A DNA stretch of 45,080 nt, taken from contig NZ_JADQDC010000020.1 of the NCBI RefSeq assembly GCF_015694345.1, forward strand, positions 1-45,080. The letters are read 5' to 3'. Positions 18,760 through 27,501 of this stretch are shown piece by piece. The stretch comes from Novosphingobium jiangmenense. GTDB taxonomy: Bacteria > Pseudomonadota > Alphaproteobacteria > Sphingomonadales > Sphingomonadaceae. The translations under genes and the position numbers were made by a program. The notes under the pieces are model-generated. The model saw only the letters and a program-made list of their open reading frames with translations. It was not told where the DNA came from and did not search any database. The stretch's first letter is position 1. Each line of letters opens with the position of its first letter.

Positions 18760-19480
18760 TGAACTCGCTTATCGCCGGGAAGGTGCCGCGAACTTCGGAC
18801 TCGACCGCGGATAGCAAAGGAACGCGGCGCAGCACCTCCGTGGCGACCGGCGAGGTATCATTCAGTTCGTGAATTTGGCGCCTCGCATACGACCGGCAGA
18901 TCGCGAGGCTGGGTTGCTGGCTGCACTGGGCGAGCGCGGAATAGCCCAATGACGGTTTACCAGTAGGATGCCCGAAGAGCTTCAAACGCTTGCTACGGCG
19001 CGCTCGCGCTTGGCATCGGGAGCATAGAAGTGGGCAGTCATGGGCGGACCATCGCCGTCCCATGGTCGATCGCCGCCGGCATGGTCCGGATACTTGTCAG
19101 TCTTGGTCCGGCTCCGTCCGTGGTAGAGGACAGGAGGAGTATCTCGAAAGTGAACAATCGCTCGGATCGTCGCAACTGTTCGAGGAGATCATTGTGCAAT
19201 GGGACTAGGCACCACGCAGACCGGCCAGCCTAACCAGGCATGGCTGTTCGGCCGGTTTGGATTCCGTGACGGGCGTAGACCTGAGCTGGGGGGCTAAGCG
19301 GCACGGGGATGGGCTGCTTGGCGACCAGAACCTGCGCGATCAGCGTATGGGCGTGAGTGCATGCGAGCAAGCAAAGAGGCGATCGAACCGTCGGGTGCTT
19401 GACACGTCCGGGTCTCGTTGGGCAACGATCCACACGATCCAAACGTCCACGTTTGCTTGAAGTACTCCTGAACCACGCAA
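18760..19480 (-). pseudogene. IS66 TnpC fossil, N-terminal and central part
   Basis: Minus-strand frames read, from 19480 downward, HTLIAQVLVAKQP, AQVYARHGI, RSAWCLVPLHNDLLE, RSRTKTDKYPDHAGGDRPWDGDGPPM and YARRQIHELNDTSPVATEVLRR with AVESEVRGT. These match the order of IS66 TnpC (LIAHVLVSKYADHLPLYRQ, IYAR, GRTKTG...RDDRPW, WAHARR). There are several frame changes and stops. It has opposite orientation to the fossil at 15680, so the two are not simply halves of one undisturbed copy. Confidence 0.7.
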
Positions 19481-19637
19481 GGCAACTGGCAAGCTCATCA
19501 GTCAAGAGGACCCCGGGACGCGCAGTGAGTAAACTGGGATGCGCTTAATGTGTTTGGCGTAGTCTCAAACGATCGGAGAGTGAGCACGACGAGCGGGAAG
19601 GAAAGACTTTTTCCTATGTGCTCGCGCACTCACTCGG

Positions 19638-20144
19638 TTATCCGCGACGATCACGCTTTTGCGAGCGCTTATCCGGCTTGCTCAAGTTGCTCTTACGAAC
19701 ACCCAGGCCGCCCGCCACGGCGCTGGAGCGACGCTGTTCGAGCAATGCGGGCGCTGCCATCGGATAATCCGCCGGCAAGTTCCACCGCGACCGATACTGC
19801 TCGGGTGTCATGCCATATTGAGCCATGAGGTACCGCTTAAGCATTCGTAATCGCTTTCCATCTTCCAGGCAGATGATGAACTCATGGCTGACTGACTCTG
19901 ATATGGGAACAGCAGGTGTGCGCGAAAGTGGCGGAACATCACTACCCTCAGGGTTATCCCGGGAAGATTTCCCGGACTCCGCGTACAAAGTTGGCCCACC
20001 TTCCAGTTCGGTCAAGGTCTCGTGAACCCGCCTGATAAACTGCGGGACATCGGATGCAGCGACCGGATTGTGAGAGAGGTGAGCCGAGACAATCTCGGTC
20101 AGACTTCCGAGAATCGGACTGGCGGAACCATCCGGCTGGAACAC
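19638..20144 (-). CDS. MucR/Ros-family regulator lacking zinc ligands
   Basis: MucR/Ros proteins are H-NS-like or zinc-finger regulators of exopolysaccharide, motility and virulence genes in alphaproteobacteria. This 168-residue protein has the family core EFIICLEDGKRLRMLKRYLM and MTPEQYRSRWNLPADYPMAAP at about residues 88-132. It also has an N-terminal ILGSLTEIVSAHLSHNPV helix, used in the family for oligomerisation, and a basic tail. In Ros the finger is CLEC...H...H; here only Cys92 remains, with Asp95, Tyr105 and Gln109/Tyr110 at the other sites, so zinc binding is unlikely. GTG at 20144 has AAGGAG close upstream. Confidence 0.88.
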   Translation of the reverse strand: MFQPDGSASPILGSLTEIVSAHLSHNPVAASDVPQFIRRVHETLTELEGGPTLYAESGKSSRDNPEGSDVPPLSRTPAVPISESVSHEFIICLEDGKRLRMLKRYLMAQYGMTPEQYRSRWNLPADYPMAAPALLEQRRSSAVAGGLGVRKSNLSKPDKRSQKRDRRG

Positions 20145-20148
20145 AGTT

Positions 20149-20237
20149 ATCTCCTTACACTGTTTGATCCGCGGCTCGAGTGCGGACCCATGGTTATGTC
20201 ACAGTGGGTGTATCAACTACTCTTTTAGATTAGTCAA
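20149..20237 (-). promoter_or_regulatory. Candidate promoter and ribosome binding site of the MucR/Ros gene
   Basis: On the minus strand TTGACT (20237-20232) is followed after 17 bases by GATACA (20214-20209), a fair -35 with a weak -10. AAGGAG then lies six bases before the GTG start and decides it. The 60-base leader could hold an autoregulatory MucR site; A+T content is raised just upstream. Confidence 0.4.
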
Positions 20238-20848
20238 GTGAGTATCAGGCTTAGCAAAAAGGCATTAGGGAGTAGGCAGGCTTACCTCAAGGACGCTGTG
20301 CTTCCAGTTGTCGCCGGAGGGTCGGGTCCGCGTCGGAACAGACGAATTGCGGAGTTGTCAGAAGTGCCAACGCTCGAAGGAAAAAGCGTTGCTTGCGGGC
20401 TAGCAGAGTCATGTGGCCTCGATTTCGGGCTGGAGTTGGTGCGAGGGGAAAGCTGCTGAAGCGGCCGCAGTATCTCCGGACATGACTTCAGATGTTCGCA
20501 AGAGCGAGGAGCATGACCGACTATGTGACCTGGAACTTTATGCCTGTTCAGGCTATCGGAGGCGCTTGGCGCCGGAGAGAGGTGCCGCGTCGTTGAGTAA
20601 ACTGATCTGCCTCGCATGAGCGCGTCGGCTGTCGCGTGACTTTAAGCAGTAGCTCCCAACATCCTTTCTCACTGGCGTCAGCATGCCGAGTGCGTGCATT
20701 GACGGTGACCTGCGCCTGCTGCACGTGGTGCCGAGCAGAAAACGCAGCCTTCTGCATGGCGAGGTGCGCGAATCTCAGTAGATGCTTGGCAACAAGACGA
20801 TGGAGATCGAAATCCCGTGCGAGGCGGTGTCCCGCGCGTCCGGCCCTA
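20238..20848. other. Gene-poor stretch between the MucR/Ros gene and the IS5 element
   Basis: About 610 bases. Frames on both strands are open for 70-110 codons but show low-complexity, shadow-like translations and no family motif, so I call no gene. The last bases CTA (20846-20848) form the target site of the IS5 element. Confidence 0.4.
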
Positions 20849-21684
20849 GGCTCAGGACTCACTGATTACAGCCAGAAGAGCACGGTGGCGGCGAGTGCGA
20901 GGGCGGAGAAGAAGACGGTTGGACAGCGGTCGTATCGCGTTGCCACGCGTCGCCAGTCTTTGAGACGGCCGAACATGATCTCGATGCGGTTGCGCCGCTT
21001 GTATCGGCGCTTGTCGTACTTGACGGGGATGGAGCGGGATTTCCGGCCCGGAATGCAGGGCTTGATGCCCTTTTGCTCAAGCGCGTCCCTAAACCACTCG
21101 GCATCATAGCCCCGATCGGCAAGCATCCACTGTGCCTTGGGCAGGTCGTCGAGCAGGGCCGCTGCGCCGGTGTAATCGCTGATTTGGCCGGCCGTGATGA
21201 AGAAGCTCAGGGGGCGGCCGTTGGCATCGGTTATCGCGTGAAGCTTGGTGTTCATGCCACCCTTGGTCCGTCCGATCAGACGCCCGAGATCCCCTTTTTT
21301 ACCCCAAGGCTGGAAGCCGTGCGGTGAGCCTTGAGATAGGTCGCGTCGATCATGAGTGTCTGAGGTTCGGCCCTCTGGGCGGACAGGCCTTCCATCATCC
21401 GACCAAACACGCCCATCGCGCCCCACCGTTTCCAGCGGTTATACAATGTCTTGTGTGGCCCATACTCCCTTGGCGCATCCCGCCAGCGCAAGCCGTTCCG
21501 GTTGACGAAGATGATCCCACTCAGAACCCGCCGGTCGTCAACCCGCGGCTTGCCGTGGCTCTTGGGAAAATAAGGCGAAAGGCGAGCCATCTGCTCTTCC
21601 GTCAGCCAGTACAGGTCGCTCATGCTCAGTCTCCTCGCGGAGCCTGAATCACATCCCCCTCAGCCAATCAATGGGTCCTGAGCC
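20849..21684 (-). mobile_element. IS5-family element, apparently complete
   Basis: The ends are imperfect inverted repeats, GGCTCAGGACTCACTGATT at 20849 and, on the other strand from 21684, GGCTCAGGACCCATTGATT. The flanks read CTA on the left and TAG on the right, consistent with a TA duplication in a CTAG site. At 836 bp with two overlapping frames it fits the IS427-like group of IS5. The right tip touches the stop codon of the neighbouring LuxR-type gene. Confidence 0.88.
20866..21623 (-). CDS. IS5-family transposase made by frameshift of two frames
   Basis: The first frame (21623-21276) starts MSDLYWLTEEQMARLSPYFP and covers the DUF4096-like N-terminal region with LRWRDAPREYGPHKTLYNRW and the first Asp in LMIDATYLKAHRTA. 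The second frame (to 20866) carries GGMNTKLHAITDANGRP, the second Asp in MLADRGYDAEW and the catalytic Glu in RRNRIEIMFGRLKDWRR. They join at a run of six A on the coding strand (21295-21300), a typical slippery site for programmed frameshifting in this group. No other lesion is seen, so the element may be active. Confidence 0.88.
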
Positions 21685-22061
21685 TAGCCGTTAATTTGGG
21701 GAGGAACAACCAACTTGACTCCAATGCTGTAAGCAATCCTGACGGCATCAGCTGAGTTTCGTGCCCCGAGCTTTGCGATTGCATGAGCTCGATGAATATC
21801 TGCAGTTCTTCTTGAAAGACCCAGCCAGTCCGCAATCTCGGCACTTGTCAAACCGAATGCAACCCCACTCAGAACCTGGCTCTGTCGGTCGGACAGGAAC
21901 GGCCCAGTCCCGGAAAACCTTTTTGCATGCTCGGAAGCAAGTTGACGCTCGCTTTCCAAATCAGTGCCAGTGATGCCTTCCGCGATGGTAAGCGGACTGG
22001 ATTTGGCAGGAGTACACGCGCCTGCCATCTGGTACTTTTTTCCAAAACGAGAGTCATTCAT
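21684..22061 (-). CDS. LuxR-type helix-turn-helix protein without receiver
   Basis: This 125-residue protein has a C-terminal LuxR/FixJ DNA-binding domain (LSDRQSQVLSGVAFGLTSAEIADWLGLSRRTADIHRAHAIAKLGARNSADAVRIA, about residues 56-110) but only a short N-terminal segment without a receiver or ligand domain. Its stop codon shares a base with the right tip of the IS5 element, so the insertion lies exactly at the gene's 3' end and the original last residues may have been replaced (ending PPQING). It follows the degenerate receiver gene by about 100 bases on the same strand, so the two may act together. Confidence 0.75.
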   Translation of the reverse strand: MNDSRFGKKYQMAGACTPAKSSPLTIAEGITGTDLESERQLASEHAKRFSGTGPFLSDRQSQVLSGVAFGLTSAEIADWLGLSRRTADIHRAHAIAKLGARNSADAVRIAYSIGVKLVVPPQING

Positions 22062-22166
22062 ACTCAGCCTCGCTTAGACACTTCAAGCGGTTCATGGTTG
22101 GGGGGGAAGCCTTCCAACCACTGCTGGCTCCAAACAGCATTACCCTGCGTTGTAACCGGTGCGATT

Positions 22167-22643
22167 TCAGGAACATAGGCTGCCCGAAGTCCGATCCGGG
22201 TGCCGTGCTCTCGAGAGCAAAGCGGCAACCTGCGCCGAGGCGAGGGTGTGCGGCGTGTCCAAGCCGAAAACCATATCTGCCCCCGCATTCAGGAGGACTG
22301 CGGTCTTTGCTGCGCTGCGGGACGAACAAAGTGCCAGGAAGAGCTTTGATGGTAACAACTGCCGCCAACGTCGTACGATTGCGGACATCCGGGAAGTGTC
22401 GTCACCATGCAACAGCAGGACTTCGAAACCACTTCCAGCCTGTGCAAAACACCTGAAATCCAAACCATCGTATGCGAACACTTCACCTGTCGGAAAAAGA
22501 TCGGCAATCCAGTCAAGCCGACGCGTAAAGTTTCGATCCCTCAGCCCGACGATCCGAACTGCGACATCATTCTCGGCCAAAGTTGCTCCATCATCAGGTG
22601 GTGGCCGCTGCTCTGATGGCGTTCTGCTTCGTCTGCTACTCAT
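22167..22643 (-). CDS. Degenerate receiver-like protein
   Basis: From residue 28 this 158-residue protein has the alternating pattern of a response-regulator receiver (VRIVGLRDRNFTRRLDWIADLF, FEVLLLHGDDTSRM, KLFLALCSS, VLLNAGADMVFGLDTP). The phospho-acceptor Asp is replaced by a hydrophobic residue (VLLLH) and the conserved Lys is absent. It therefore looks like a pseudo-receiver that cannot be phosphorylated in the normal way. A run of seven G at 22099-22105 lies just downstream. It precedes a receiver-less LuxR-type gene on the same strand. Confidence that it is a real gene is moderate, as the family match rests on pattern rather than motifs. Confidence 0.5.
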   Translation of the reverse strand: MSSRRSRTPSEQRPPPDDGATLAENDVAVRIVGLRDRNFTRRLDWIADLFPTGEVFAYDGLDFRCFAQAGSGFEVLLLHGDDTSRMSAIVRRWRQLLPSKLFLALCSSRSAAKTAVLLNAGADMVFGLDTPHTLASAQVAALLSRARHPDRTSGSLCS

Positions 22644-23010
22644 TGGCGTCAGTACTCGTCCTTGGTTTCAGTCAGCCTTTCAATCGGCATAAGCGGCATT
22701 GCCTCTGCCCTTATCCTGTGGACCGCTGCAGTGAATCACTGACGAGGCGTTATGCCAGTGCCGCGCAGGATTAAAAGGGGGTAATGAGCACTTATTGCAA
22801 TCTATGCTTCAGCGGGAGGGTGCCGGAGCTTGTGAAGCCACTGTAGGGGCCCGGCGGTTTGGCGCAGGTCGCCGGGAATCCCGGGGTGAACTCTGACCTC
22901 GACAACGGCGTACAGGTCAGAATCTGTGTGCCACCTGCTTCAGTTTAAGGCTTGCTCTCCTGTCTGCACTGACATAGCTCACTGCTGACTGCCACTTTCT
23001 CGGTGATCCA
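22644..23010. other. Gap upstream of rmlC
   Basis: These 367 bases hold no supported gene. No good Shine-Dalgarno sequence precedes the rmlC ATG (CGGTGATCCA is just upstream). The promoter of rmlC must lie here if the gene is expressed on its own. Confidence 0.4.
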
Positions 23011-23568
23011 ATGCGAATCAATGACTTTTTCATTTCCGGAGTGCTTGAGTTCGTTCCGGTCCGTATCGAGGATGAGCGGGGGCATTTCTCTGAGATTTTC
23101 CGCAGAGAGGTGTTTTCCGAGCGGATCGGGCCAGTCGATTTCGTACAGGAGAACGAATCTCTCAGCGTCCGGCAGGGTACTATCAGGGGAATCCACTTTC
23201 AGACCGCACCGTTTGCACAAGGAAAACTTGTGCGCTGCGTTGCGGGCGCCATCTTTGACGTGGCTGTTGATTTAAGGATCAATTCACCAACCTTCGGTCA
23301 GCACGTTTGTCTAGAGTTGAGCTCGCGCAGTGGCAACCAACTCTGGATACCGGCCGGCTTTGGCCATGCGTTCTGTACGTTGACTCCGAACTCACTGGTC
23401 TCTTACAAGGTGACAGAGCGCTACAGCCAAGCACATGACGCAGGTGTGATCTGGGACGACGACGATATCGCAATATCTTGGCCAAGCGTAGCAGATCCAG
23501 ATACTCTCTCCCCAAAGGACAGAAATCAGCCCAGGCTATCTGCACTGGATGAACGTCAGCTTTTCTGA
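23011..23568 (+). CDS. rmlC: dTDP-4-dehydrorhamnose 3,5-epimerase
   Basis: RmlC epimerises C3 and C5 of dTDP-4-keto-6-deoxyglucose, the third step to dTDP-L-rhamnose. The 185-residue cupin has the usual length and motifs: PVRIEDERGHFSEIFRREVF, FVQENESLSVRQGTIRGIHFQ (with catalytic His), GAIFDVAVDLR and WIPAGFGHAFCTL. It is the only rml gene on the plus strand and lies about 13 kb from rmlBDA with IS elements between. It probably completes the rhamnose pathway and was separated by rearrangement. The IS701 element begins 38 bases after its stop. Confidence 0.93.
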   Translation: MRINDFFISGVLEFVPVRIEDERGHFSEIFRREVFSERIGPVDFVQENESLSVRQGTIRGIHFQTAPFAQGKLVRCVAGAIFDVAVDLRINSPTFGQHVCLELSSRSGNQLWIPAGFGHAFCTLTPNSLVSYKVTERYSQAHDAGVIWDDDDIAISWPSVADPDTLSPKDRNQPRLSALDERQLF

Positions 23569-23605
23569 ACTGGGCGCTGCTGATTGTTTTGCTTGCAACG
23601 ATTAG

Positions 23606-25032
23606 CACTACTTTGGCAGAAGTGCATTTTTGAGATTCACAAGAGTCGCTTATCGTGATTCAAGATCGTCAGCGTGTGGAGGCTGGCGATGGTGGAAGCA
23701 TGGCGGGATGAGCTGACGGAGTGGCTCGCGCCCTTTGTGGGGATGTTGGGCGATCGGCGCAGGGCGCGGATGTGTCCGGCATATGTCGAGGGGTTGATCG
23801 GCCCTGGTGACCGCAAAAGCGTGCAGCCGATGGCGATGCGTTCGCCGGGGATTGGCTACGATCAGCTGCACCATTTTATCTGGGGTGCCCTGTGGGACAG
23901 CGCGCCATTGGAGGAGGAACTCTGTCGGCAGGCCGATGCACTTGTAGGTGGCAGCGCTGCCTGGCTGATCATCGATGACACGGCTTTGCCCAAGAAGGGG
24001 CGTGCGTCGGTCGGCGTGGCGCCGCAATATGCCTCGGCGCTGGGCAAGAACGCAAACTGCCAGACCCTCGTGTCGGTGACGCTGGCATCGAACGAAGTGC
24101 CGGTCATGATCGGGTTGCGCCTGTTCCTGCCTGAGAGCTGGACCAGCAATGCGGCGCGGATGGACCGTGCCAAGGTTCCTGCAGAGGTGCGCGCCTATCG
24201 CACCAAGCCCGATATCGCCCTTGCCGAGATCGACCGCGTGCGCAGCGCTGGTGTGCGCTTCGGCGGCATATTGGCCGACGCTGGCTATGGCCTGTCCGGC
24301 CCGTTCCGGCAGGCACTGACCGAGCGCGGTCTGACCTGGGCAGTGGGCATACCTTACAAGCAGAAGGTCTATCCGGCCGATGTTGCCATGATCTTCCCGG
24401 TTGCTGGCCGCGGACGGCCACGCAAGAATTATGTGCCTGACGTTGCTTCGCGTCCCGCCCAAGAAGTGCTCGAGAGCGCCAAGTGGCAGACCGTGAGCTG
24501 GCGGCGCGGCACCAAGGGCAAGCTGTCGGCGCGCTTTGCTGCCATGCGCGTGCGGGTGGCAGACGGCCCGCCGCAGCGGATCGGTGATCTCGGCCAGCAG
24601 CATCTTCCCGGCGAAGAGGTATGGCTGGTCGGCGAGCACCGCTCCACCGGCGAACGCAAATACTACCTCAGCAATCTGCCCGTCGACACACCGCTCAGGA
24701 AGCTGGCCGGCGCCATCAAGGCCCGCTGGGTCTGCGAGCAAGCCCATCAACAGCTGAAGGAAGAGCTCGGCCTCGATCACTTCGAGGGACGATCGTGGCA
24801 GGGACTTCACCGACACACCCTCATGAGCATGATCGCGTTCGCCTTCCTGCAAGCCCGTCGCCTCAGGGCAGCGGGTCGGAAAAAAAAGAAGCTCGAGCCC
24901 GCCGCCGCAGCCGACCTTGCCTGCCATCAGGCAGGCAATCCTGACCCAACTCAGCCAGCCTCCGCCGCCAACATGCCCGCACTGCCGTAAACGATGGCGA
25001 CGAATGATCCGCAGAAATCTGCCAAAGTAGTG
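23606..25032 (+). mobile_element. IS701-family element with TTAG target duplication
   Basis: The 1427-bp element ends in inverted repeats beginning CACTACTTTGGCAGA at 23606 and, on the other strand, at 25032. Both flanks carry TTAG (23602-23605 and 25033-25036), the 4-bp YTAR-type duplication expected for IS701. The single transposase frame is intact, so the insertion may be recent. Confidence 0.9.
23674..24990 (+). CDS. IS701-family transposase
   Basis: This 438-residue DDE transposase has the IS701-family features: LAPFVGMLGDRRRARMCPAYVEGLI, the first Asp in AWLIIDDTALPKKG, the second in GGILADAGYGLSG, and the region WVCEQAHQQLKEELGLDHFEGRSWQGLHRH carrying the catalytic Glu. Length and ends agree with a complete copy. 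The start may be the ATG at 23674 or the next in-frame one at 23689 (MVEAWRDEL), which is closer to related proteins. It inserts just behind rmlC without interrupting it. Confidence 0.9.
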   Translation: MWRLAMVEAWRDELTEWLAPFVGMLGDRRRARMCPAYVEGLIGPGDRKSVQPMAMRSPGIGYDQLHHFIWGALWDSAPLEEELCRQADALVGGSAAWLIIDDTALPKKGRASVGVAPQYASALGKNANCQTLVSVTLASNEVPVMIGLRLFLPESWTSNAARMDRAKVPAEVRAYRTKPDIALAEIDRVRSAGVRFGGILADAGYGLSGPFRQALTERGLTWAVGIPYKQKVYPADVAMIFPVAGRGRPRKNYVPDVASRPAQEVLESAKWQTVSWRRGTKGKLSARFAAMRVRVADGPPQRIGDLGQQHLPGEEVWLVGEHRSTGERKYYLSNLPVDTPLRKLAGAIKARWVCEQAHQQLKEELGLDHFEGRSWQGLHRHTLMSMIAFAFLQARRLRAAGRKKKKLEPAAAADLACHQAGNPDPTQPASAANMPALP

Positions 25033-25169
25033 TTAGGTATGATTGACTTAGAACTCATTCGTACGAGTTACCGCAGCTGTCCCAGGTCCGGTATCGTGAC
25101 CGCAAAGCGATGGGCGCGACGGATGTCGCAGCGAAGCATTTGCATTTTCACTTGGCTGCCAAAGAGCTT

Positions 25170-26652
25170 TTGAAAGTTACCTCGGATCGCAGGTTCGACA
25201 GCAGTTGCGCAAACCTACGAGGCTTCCTTTCGCAGTATCCAACCACTGTCCAAGCTGCGCCGCTGATTTGGAGCGAATCATGGGTTGGAATTCTCCGATC
25301 ACCTGGCGAGCTGCGACCAAATCGGGCACGTGGTCTTCGATTACGGCTACAAGAATTGCCTCTGACCTTGTAAGCCCGTCTCGATCCGATGTTATCAGGC
25401 GGGCAAGGACTCGTGCCGATGGCGTGCGGGCGAGCCCGCTTTGGTTACCCTTCTCGGCCAGGCGCCGCCGCTGGGCCCATTGAGATGCGACACTGCTTTG
25501 TCCGTTAAACCCTCGCTGCGTATTTCCCGCCAGAGTGCCAGCGCATTGCGAGCACCAATCCCATCTTTCGTCCAACCAAGGCAGCAAAGGGTCGAGAAAG
25601 CTCGGCCAGGTGCGGAACACATTGAGGCGCTGGCAGCGCAGCACATCTCGAACCAGCTTTCGGCTATGCCAAGTTTGCCGGACAATCTGGCGGATGGACG
25701 TCCCGGCCTTCGCCAGGCGTTGAATGGCCTCGTTAGTTTCTTGCCGGCTCAGATAGTCTTCATATTGAAGTTTCTCGGCGCAAGTCAGAAGCTTGGGGTC
25801 GATGACATTGCATCCGAGAGCATGCCGGATCTGGCGCATGGATTTGCCGACCGCATCGAGGAATGCTCGGCTCGAGTTCTCCATCAGATGGCACCCATCT
25901 GCGACTTGCTCGGCATTTGGAAGAACTTTGGCAATAGACTCGCCGTACCACCGCCGCGGTCGCGTGCGACAACCGCAATCGATGGGTGTGCTGCAAGCCA
26001 AGTGCATGAGGTCTCAAGGGTGCGATCCGGTAGCAGGGTGACCGGCTTGCGCCGTTCCAGATCGAAGACAATCGTTCCGTAAGTCTGGCCTCGTCGTAAG
26101 GCGAAGCCGTCAATTCCGATCACAGTGAGCTCGCCGGATTGCTGGGAGACACGCCTGCGTACGACCCGCAACAATGTATCCTTGCTCACAGGTATCATCA
26201 GTCGCCTGGAAAAGGCGGCTCCAGGCCTTCCGCCCAGCGCCAGCCCAAGTTGATGAACAATTGTCTCAAGTCGCGCAGTTCGCCGTGCGTAACGCGCCAA
26301 CACATCTCCATCGAACGGTTTGCAGAATATGCGTCGCGAGCACACGACGCTGTCGCACCAGAACCGGCGCGCCTCGATCACAAGCGAGACGCGCCTGCCG
26401 CCAATGGGAAGGTCGGAGGGACGACGCAAATACAGGCATTGTACGCGCCGACAGGGTCGCGCACAGTCCGGGCAAAACCTCATCGCATCGTGCGCGCAGC
26501 AATATCTGGAGATGCTCTCCGACGGTATGAACCGATACGACCGCAGAACCCTCCGGTGCAAGGTCCGCGCGCTGAAGTCGACCATGCATGGCTGATCCCT
26601 TCGATTGAGGGACCAAACTCTATCATACCACCAGCAAAAGTGAGTCAGAGCC
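25170..26652 (-). pseudogene. ISL3-family element with broken transposase
   Basis: The minus-strand frame from about 26600 encodes the cysteine-rich N-terminus (CPDCARPCRRV), the KPFDGDVLARYARRT region and the first catalytic Asp in TVIGIDGFALRRGQTYGTIVFDLE. It shifts frame near 25950, continuing as YGESIAKVLPNAEQVADGCHLMEN and a long C-terminal part to 25177. The usual final segment with the catalytic Glu (PVEGQINRLK type) is missing, since homology stops after LLSNLRSEV. GGCTCTGACTCACTTTTGC on the minus strand from 26652 looks like the left inverted repeat. The element is therefore frameshifted and lacks its 3' end. Confidence 0.78.
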
Positions 26653-26755
26653 AAATCTCAGTGGAAATTGCGGACTCTCCCGCGCCACTTCTCGGTGGCA
26701 ATCAACACTCTCCCAGATCAGATACGGACTCACCCTCAACCCTGTGCAGGAGGGG

Positions 26756-27361
26756 GCAGGGCGCAGATCGGCTACAAGCGCAGGCCGGGCTGCCATGGTG
26801 GCAAGCCGTTTCTGGCGACCGACAATACTCTGGACCGCCAGTTCGACGTGGCTGCACCCGACCGGCCTTGGGTGACAGACATCACCTACATTCGCACCCT
26901 GGAAGGCTTTGGCTTACCTGGCCGTGGTGATCGATCACTACTCCCGCCGCGTGGTGGGATGGTCGGTGCAGAGTCGGCAGACCACCGACGTGGTGCTGCA
27001 AGCGCTGCACATGGCGGTATGGCGGCGAAAACCGAAGCACCGGGCGCTGATCCATTCGGACCAAAGCTCGCAGTTCACCAGCATGGACTGGGCTGCGTTC
27101 ATCCGGGCCCATAATCTTGAGCACACGATGAGCCGGCGCGGCAATTGCCATGACAACGCGGTTGCCGAGAGCTTCTTCTCGTCACTCAAGCGCGAGCGCA
27201 TCCGGCGCCGGACCTACAAAACACGCGCGAAAGCACGGCAGGATGTGTTCGATTACGTCGCGATGCCCTACACACCGGTGCACAGGCAGGTCAGGAACGG
27301 GATGCTGTCACCCGTCGAGTTCGAACGGCAGCAGATTTTGAAAGCGGAAGGCGTCCAGTAA
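26756..27361 (+). pseudogene. IS3-family orfB, 3' fragment with frameshift
   Basis: Homology begins with AQIGYKRRPGCHGGKPFLATDN and passes the first Asp in RPWVTDITYIRTLEGF. It then shifts frame near 26905 and continues as AYLAVVIDHYSRRVVGWSV, the second Asp in ALIHSDQSSQFTS and the Glu in NCHDNAVAESFFSSLKRERI up to the stop at 27361. The 5' half with orfA is missing. The inverted-repeat tip follows two bases after the stop. This type differs from the elements at 14320 and at the window ends. Confidence 0.85.
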
Positions 27362-27362
27362 T

Positions 27363-27376
27363 CTAGGGGCTACTCA
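27363..27376 (+). repeat. IS3 right tip, left border of the G+C-rich block
   Basis: CTAGGGGCTACTCA directly after the orfB stop is the right inverted-repeat tip. Its exact reverse complement occurs at 43705-43718. Between the two lies the whole G+C-rich capsule block. Confidence 0.8.
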
Positions 27377-27501
27377 ACGCCGCACAAACCAGGCCTGACA
27401 GAAGCGCGCTCTCGATCACTCTCACGCGGATTAAAATCATCTTGCACTACGGGCGGCAACCACAGAAGATGTTCTCCCTTCATGAGTGGTGATGAACCAT
27501 A

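Noticed and set aside
20238..20862. Three open frames of 70-110 codons between the MucR/Ros gene and the IS5
   Set aside because: No family signature, no good ribosome binding site and overlapping on both strands; left as gene-poor sequence.
22094..22692. Plus-strand frames opposite the receiver-like gene
   Set aside because: Their translations lack any fold pattern, whereas the minus frame shows alternating receiver-like strands and helices.
23650..24927. Open frame of 425 codons on the minus strand opposite the IS701 transposase
   Set aside because: The plus-strand frame is a clear IS701 transposase bounded by inverted repeats; the opposite frame has no domain.
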